From: Chromatiales bacterium
Lineage (GTDB): Bacteria; Pseudomonadota; Gammaproteobacteria; SZUA-140
Length of the DNA stretch: 8,823 nt
Assembly: GCA_031285245.1 (NCBI GenBank)
Contig: JAITWN010000121.1
Span: forward strand, 1 to 8,823
Direction of reading: 5' to 3'
The stretch's first letter is position 1; each line of letters begins with the position of its first letter. The notes under the pieces are model-generated. The model was not told the DNA's origin and made no database searches. It worked only from the letters and a program-made list of their open reading frames with translations. Of this stretch, positions 7,365 through 8,823 are shown piece by piece. Made by a program: the position numbers and the translations under genes.

Positions 7365-8441
7365 TCAGCTTTCGACATCATCCATCCGCGCGCCATCTGT
7401 CTGCGCAGCTTCGGCTTCCTGCACCGCCGCTTTCGCTTCATCGAGCCGCAACATCACTTGTTCGCACAGCGCGCGCGTACCTTCACCAGCGATTGCCGAG
7501 ACGGCGAACCAGCGCCCTTTCCAACCGAGCTCATCGATCAAAGCTTCGCACCAGGCAGCACGTTCATCTTGCGGCAGCAGATCAATCTTGTTGATCACCA
7601 GCCAGCGTTCGCGCATCCACAGTTCTTCGCTGAATTTGTGCAGCTCTTCTTCGATCACGCGCACGGCGTGCGCCGGCGCATGCTCCGGATCCATGGGCTG
7701 CGCATCGACTAGATGCAGCAGCAGATTGGTGCGCGACAGATGACGGAGAAAGCGCATGCCAAGGCCCGCGCCTTCGGATGCGCCTTCGATCAAACCCGGA
7801 ATATCAGCGAGCACGAAACTGCGATGCGCGCCGACGCTGACGACGCCGAGCTGCGGATGCAGCGTGGTGAAAGGATAATCCGCCACTTTGGGGCGCGCCG
7901 ATGAAACCGCGCGGATGAAAGTGGATTTGCCGGCGTTCGGCATGCCGAGCAAACCGACATCGGCGAGCAAACGCAGCTCAAGGCGCAGCCGACGCTCTTC
8001 ACCTGGCGTACCTTTGGTGAAACGCCGCGGCGCGCGATTGGTGCTGCTTTTGAAGCGCGTGTTGCCAAGGCCGTGAAAACCGCCTTTGGCGACCAACAAG
8101 CGTTCATCGGATGCGAGCACTTCGCCGAGCGTTTCGCCGGTGTCGTCATCCACGACGACCGTGCCAACTGGCACCGGCACGATCAGATCTTCGCCACCGC
8201 GGCCGGTGCAGTTGTTGCCTTGGCCGTTGTCGCCACGCTGCGCGCGAAACGCTTTGGTGTAGCGGAAATCGACCAGCGTATTGACGTTGATATCGCCGAT
8301 CAGCCATACGCTGCCGCCATCACCGCCATCACCGCCATCGGGACCGCCGAAGGGAATGTATTTCTCACGGCGAAAACCGACACAGCCATCCCCGCCGTCA
8401 CCGGCTTTGACCTGAATCGATGCTTCGTCGACGAATTTCAT
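7365..8441 (-). CDS. obgE: Obg family GTPase (ObgE/CgtA)
   Basis: Essential GTPase that binds the 50S subunit late in its assembly and links ribosome maturation to growth and ppGpp. Domains in order: the glycine-rich Obg fold at about 1-158, with runs such as GDGGDG at 14-19 and GGPDGGDGGDGG at 32-43, then the G domain from about 160. G-domain motifs are G1 GMPNAGKST at 166-174, switch FTTLHPQLG at 191-199, G3 DIPG at 213-216, G4 NKID at 284-287 and G5 SAI at 315-317. After the G domain only a short acidic tail remains (ending MDDVES). The 358 residues are fewer than the 390 of E. coli ObgE, whose C-terminal extension is longer; such short forms are common. The ATG at 8441-8439 fits the family start MKFVDEA. 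It has no Shine-Dalgarno but a U7 tract from a hairpin just upstream. It follows rpmA by 64 bases, as in most Proteobacteria. Confidence 0.98.
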   Translation of the reverse strand: MKFVDEASIQVKAGDGGDGCVGFRREKYIPFGGPDGGDGGDGGSVWLIGDINVNTLVDFRYTKAFRAQRGDNGQGNNCTGRGGEDLIVPVPVGTVVVDDDTGETLGEVLASDERLLVAKGGFHGLGNTRFKSSTNRAPRRFTKGTPGEERRLRLELRLLADVGLLGMPNAGKSTFIRAVSSARPKVADYPFTTLHPQLGVVSVGAHRSFVLADIPGLIEGASEGAGLGMRFLRHLSRTNLLLHLVDAQPMDPEHAPAHAVRVIEEELHKFSEELWMRERWLVINKIDLLPQDERAAWCEALIDELGWKGRWFAVSAIAGEGTRALCEQVMLRLDEAKAAVQEAEAAQTDGARMDDVES

Positions 8442-8447
8442 TTCTGT

Positions 8448-8478
8448 AAAAAAACGAAACCCCGTCGAGGGACGGGGT
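8448..8478 (-). terminator. Terminator-like hairpin between rpmA and obgE (possible attenuator)
   Basis: On the minus strand a perfect 8-bp stem ACCCCGTC / GACGGGGT (8478-8471 with 8466-8459) with a 4-base loop is followed by TTCG and then seven T (8454-8448). The T-run is offset by four bases from the stem, which is weaker than a textbook terminator. It lies after the rpmA stop and ends six bases before the obgE ATG. It could therefore reduce read-through from the abundant rplU-rpmA message into obgE. Its effect on transcription is inferred. Confidence 0.72.
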
Positions 8479-8505
8479 CTCTGTCATCGCAACCCTAAGC
8501 CAACC

Positions 8506-8763
8506 TCAGGCCGGCACTATGTTCACAAAGCGCCGCTTCTTCGGGCCTTTCACTTCAAAGGCAACCGTGCCATCCACCTTCGCGAACAGGGTGTGATCAA
8601 CGCCCAAACCCACATTCTTGCCCGGGTGAAATGCAGTACCGCGCTGGCGCACGATGATGTTGCCCGCGAGCACGTTTTCACCGCCATAGCGCTTCACGCC
8701 GAGGCGTTTCGATTCTGAATCGCGTCCGTTACGGCTACTACCGCCGGCTTTTTTATGGGCCAT
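8506..8763 (-). CDS. rpmA: 50S ribosomal protein L27
   Basis: Component of the 50S subunit whose N-terminal tail reaches towards the peptidyl transferase centre. The 85 residues equal the E. coli length. The signature MAHKKAGGSSRNGRDSESKR opens the protein, followed by LGVKRYGGE and the DHTLFAKVDG segment. The N-terminus starts directly with MAHKKAGG, the form of most Gram-negatives, without the cleaved extension seen in Firmicutes. A GGGAG Shine-Dalgarno at 8776-8772 lies 8 bases before the ATG, inside the last codons of rplU. Only 3 bases separate the rplU stop from this start, so the two genes are surely co-transcribed and possibly translationally coupled. Confidence 0.98.
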   Translation of the reverse strand: MAHKKAGGSSRNGRDSESKRLGVKRYGGENVLAGNIIVRQRGTAFHPGKNVGLGVDHTLFAKVDGTVAFEVKGPKKRRFVNIVPA

Positions 8764-8766
8764 GAC

Positions 8767-8823
8767 TTATGCTCCCGTCGAAATATCGGTGATCTGCAGT
8801 TCAGTGTAGTACTGCCGATGACC
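8767..8823 (-). CDS. rplU: 50S ribosomal protein L21, C-terminal end only
   Basis: The last 18 codons and a TAA stop (8769-8767) are in the window. They read GHRQYYTELQITDISTGA, which aligns with the E. coli L21 end GHRQWFTDVKITGISA. The rest of the gene lies beyond the right edge. It is the expected first gene of the rplU-rpmA-obgE unit; its promoter is outside the window. Confidence 0.93.
   Translation of the reverse strand, partial: GHRQYYTELQITDISTGA

Noticed and set aside
6437..7594. 385-codon plus-strand open frame opposite proB and obgE
   Set aside because: It crosses the ends of two well-identified genes on the other strand, has low-complexity Arg/His/Ala composition and no plausible ribosome binding site.
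8320..8350. Short direct repeat of CACCGCCAT units inside obgE
   Set aside because: It is simply the codon repetition for the conserved glycine/aspartate-rich Obg fold (GGDGGDGG), not a separate element.

Overview
This is an ordinary housekeeping stretch of a proteobacterial chromosome, most probably gammaproteobacterial. It carries eight protein genes for translation, riboflavin cofactor synthesis, cell-wall export and proline synthesis. The order rplU-rpmA-obgE-proB, then rpsT, then murJ-ribF-ileS is the arrangement I know from Pseudomonas. A closely related order without proB at this place is found in Xanthomonas-type genomes. The sequence is moderately GC-rich by eye, strongly biased to GCG/CGC words, and has CCCTCTCCC-type and CGTCATTGCGAG-type intergenic palindromes. 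That suggests a gammaproteobacterium near the Pseudomonas/Xanthomonas/Nevskia/Steroidobacter part of the tree. I cannot name the genus from sequence alone.

Layout, left to right. Positions 1-2708 (minus) hold ileS, cut off by the window edge just before its C-terminal zinc ribbon. The gap 2709-2904 holds two tandem CCCTCTCCC/GGGAGAGGG palindromic modules. Positions 2905-3867 (minus) are ribF and 3956-5527 (minus) are murJ. The gap 5528-5784 between divergent murJ and rpsT contains an inverted pair of REP-like elements and a good sigma70-type promoter for rpsT. Positions 5785-6051 (plus) are rpsT with a TTG start, followed by a bidirectional terminator at 6078-6105. Positions 6131-7258 (minus) are proB and 7365-8441 (minus) are obgE. 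A terminator-like hairpin lies directly in front of the obgE start. Positions 8506-8763 (minus) are rpmA and 8767-8823 (minus) are the last 18 codons of rplU plus its stop.

The genes form two minus-strand transcription blocks, rplU-rpmA-obgE-proB and murJ-ribF-ileS. They are separated by the single plus-strand gene rpsT, which is convergent with proB and divergent from murJ. Ribosomal proteins L21, L27 and S20 and the ribosome-associated GTPase ObgE support ribosome building. IleRS charges tRNA-Ile. RibF makes FMN/FAD. MurJ flips lipid II. ProB starts proline synthesis. All complete reading frames are intact and their diagnostic residues are present.

I found no mobile element, CRISPR array, defence or toxin system, tRNA, or unrecognised gene. 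The points worth a second look are all non-coding: the two intergenic repeat clusters, the hairpin/U-tract at the obgE start, and the TTG initiation of rpsT.
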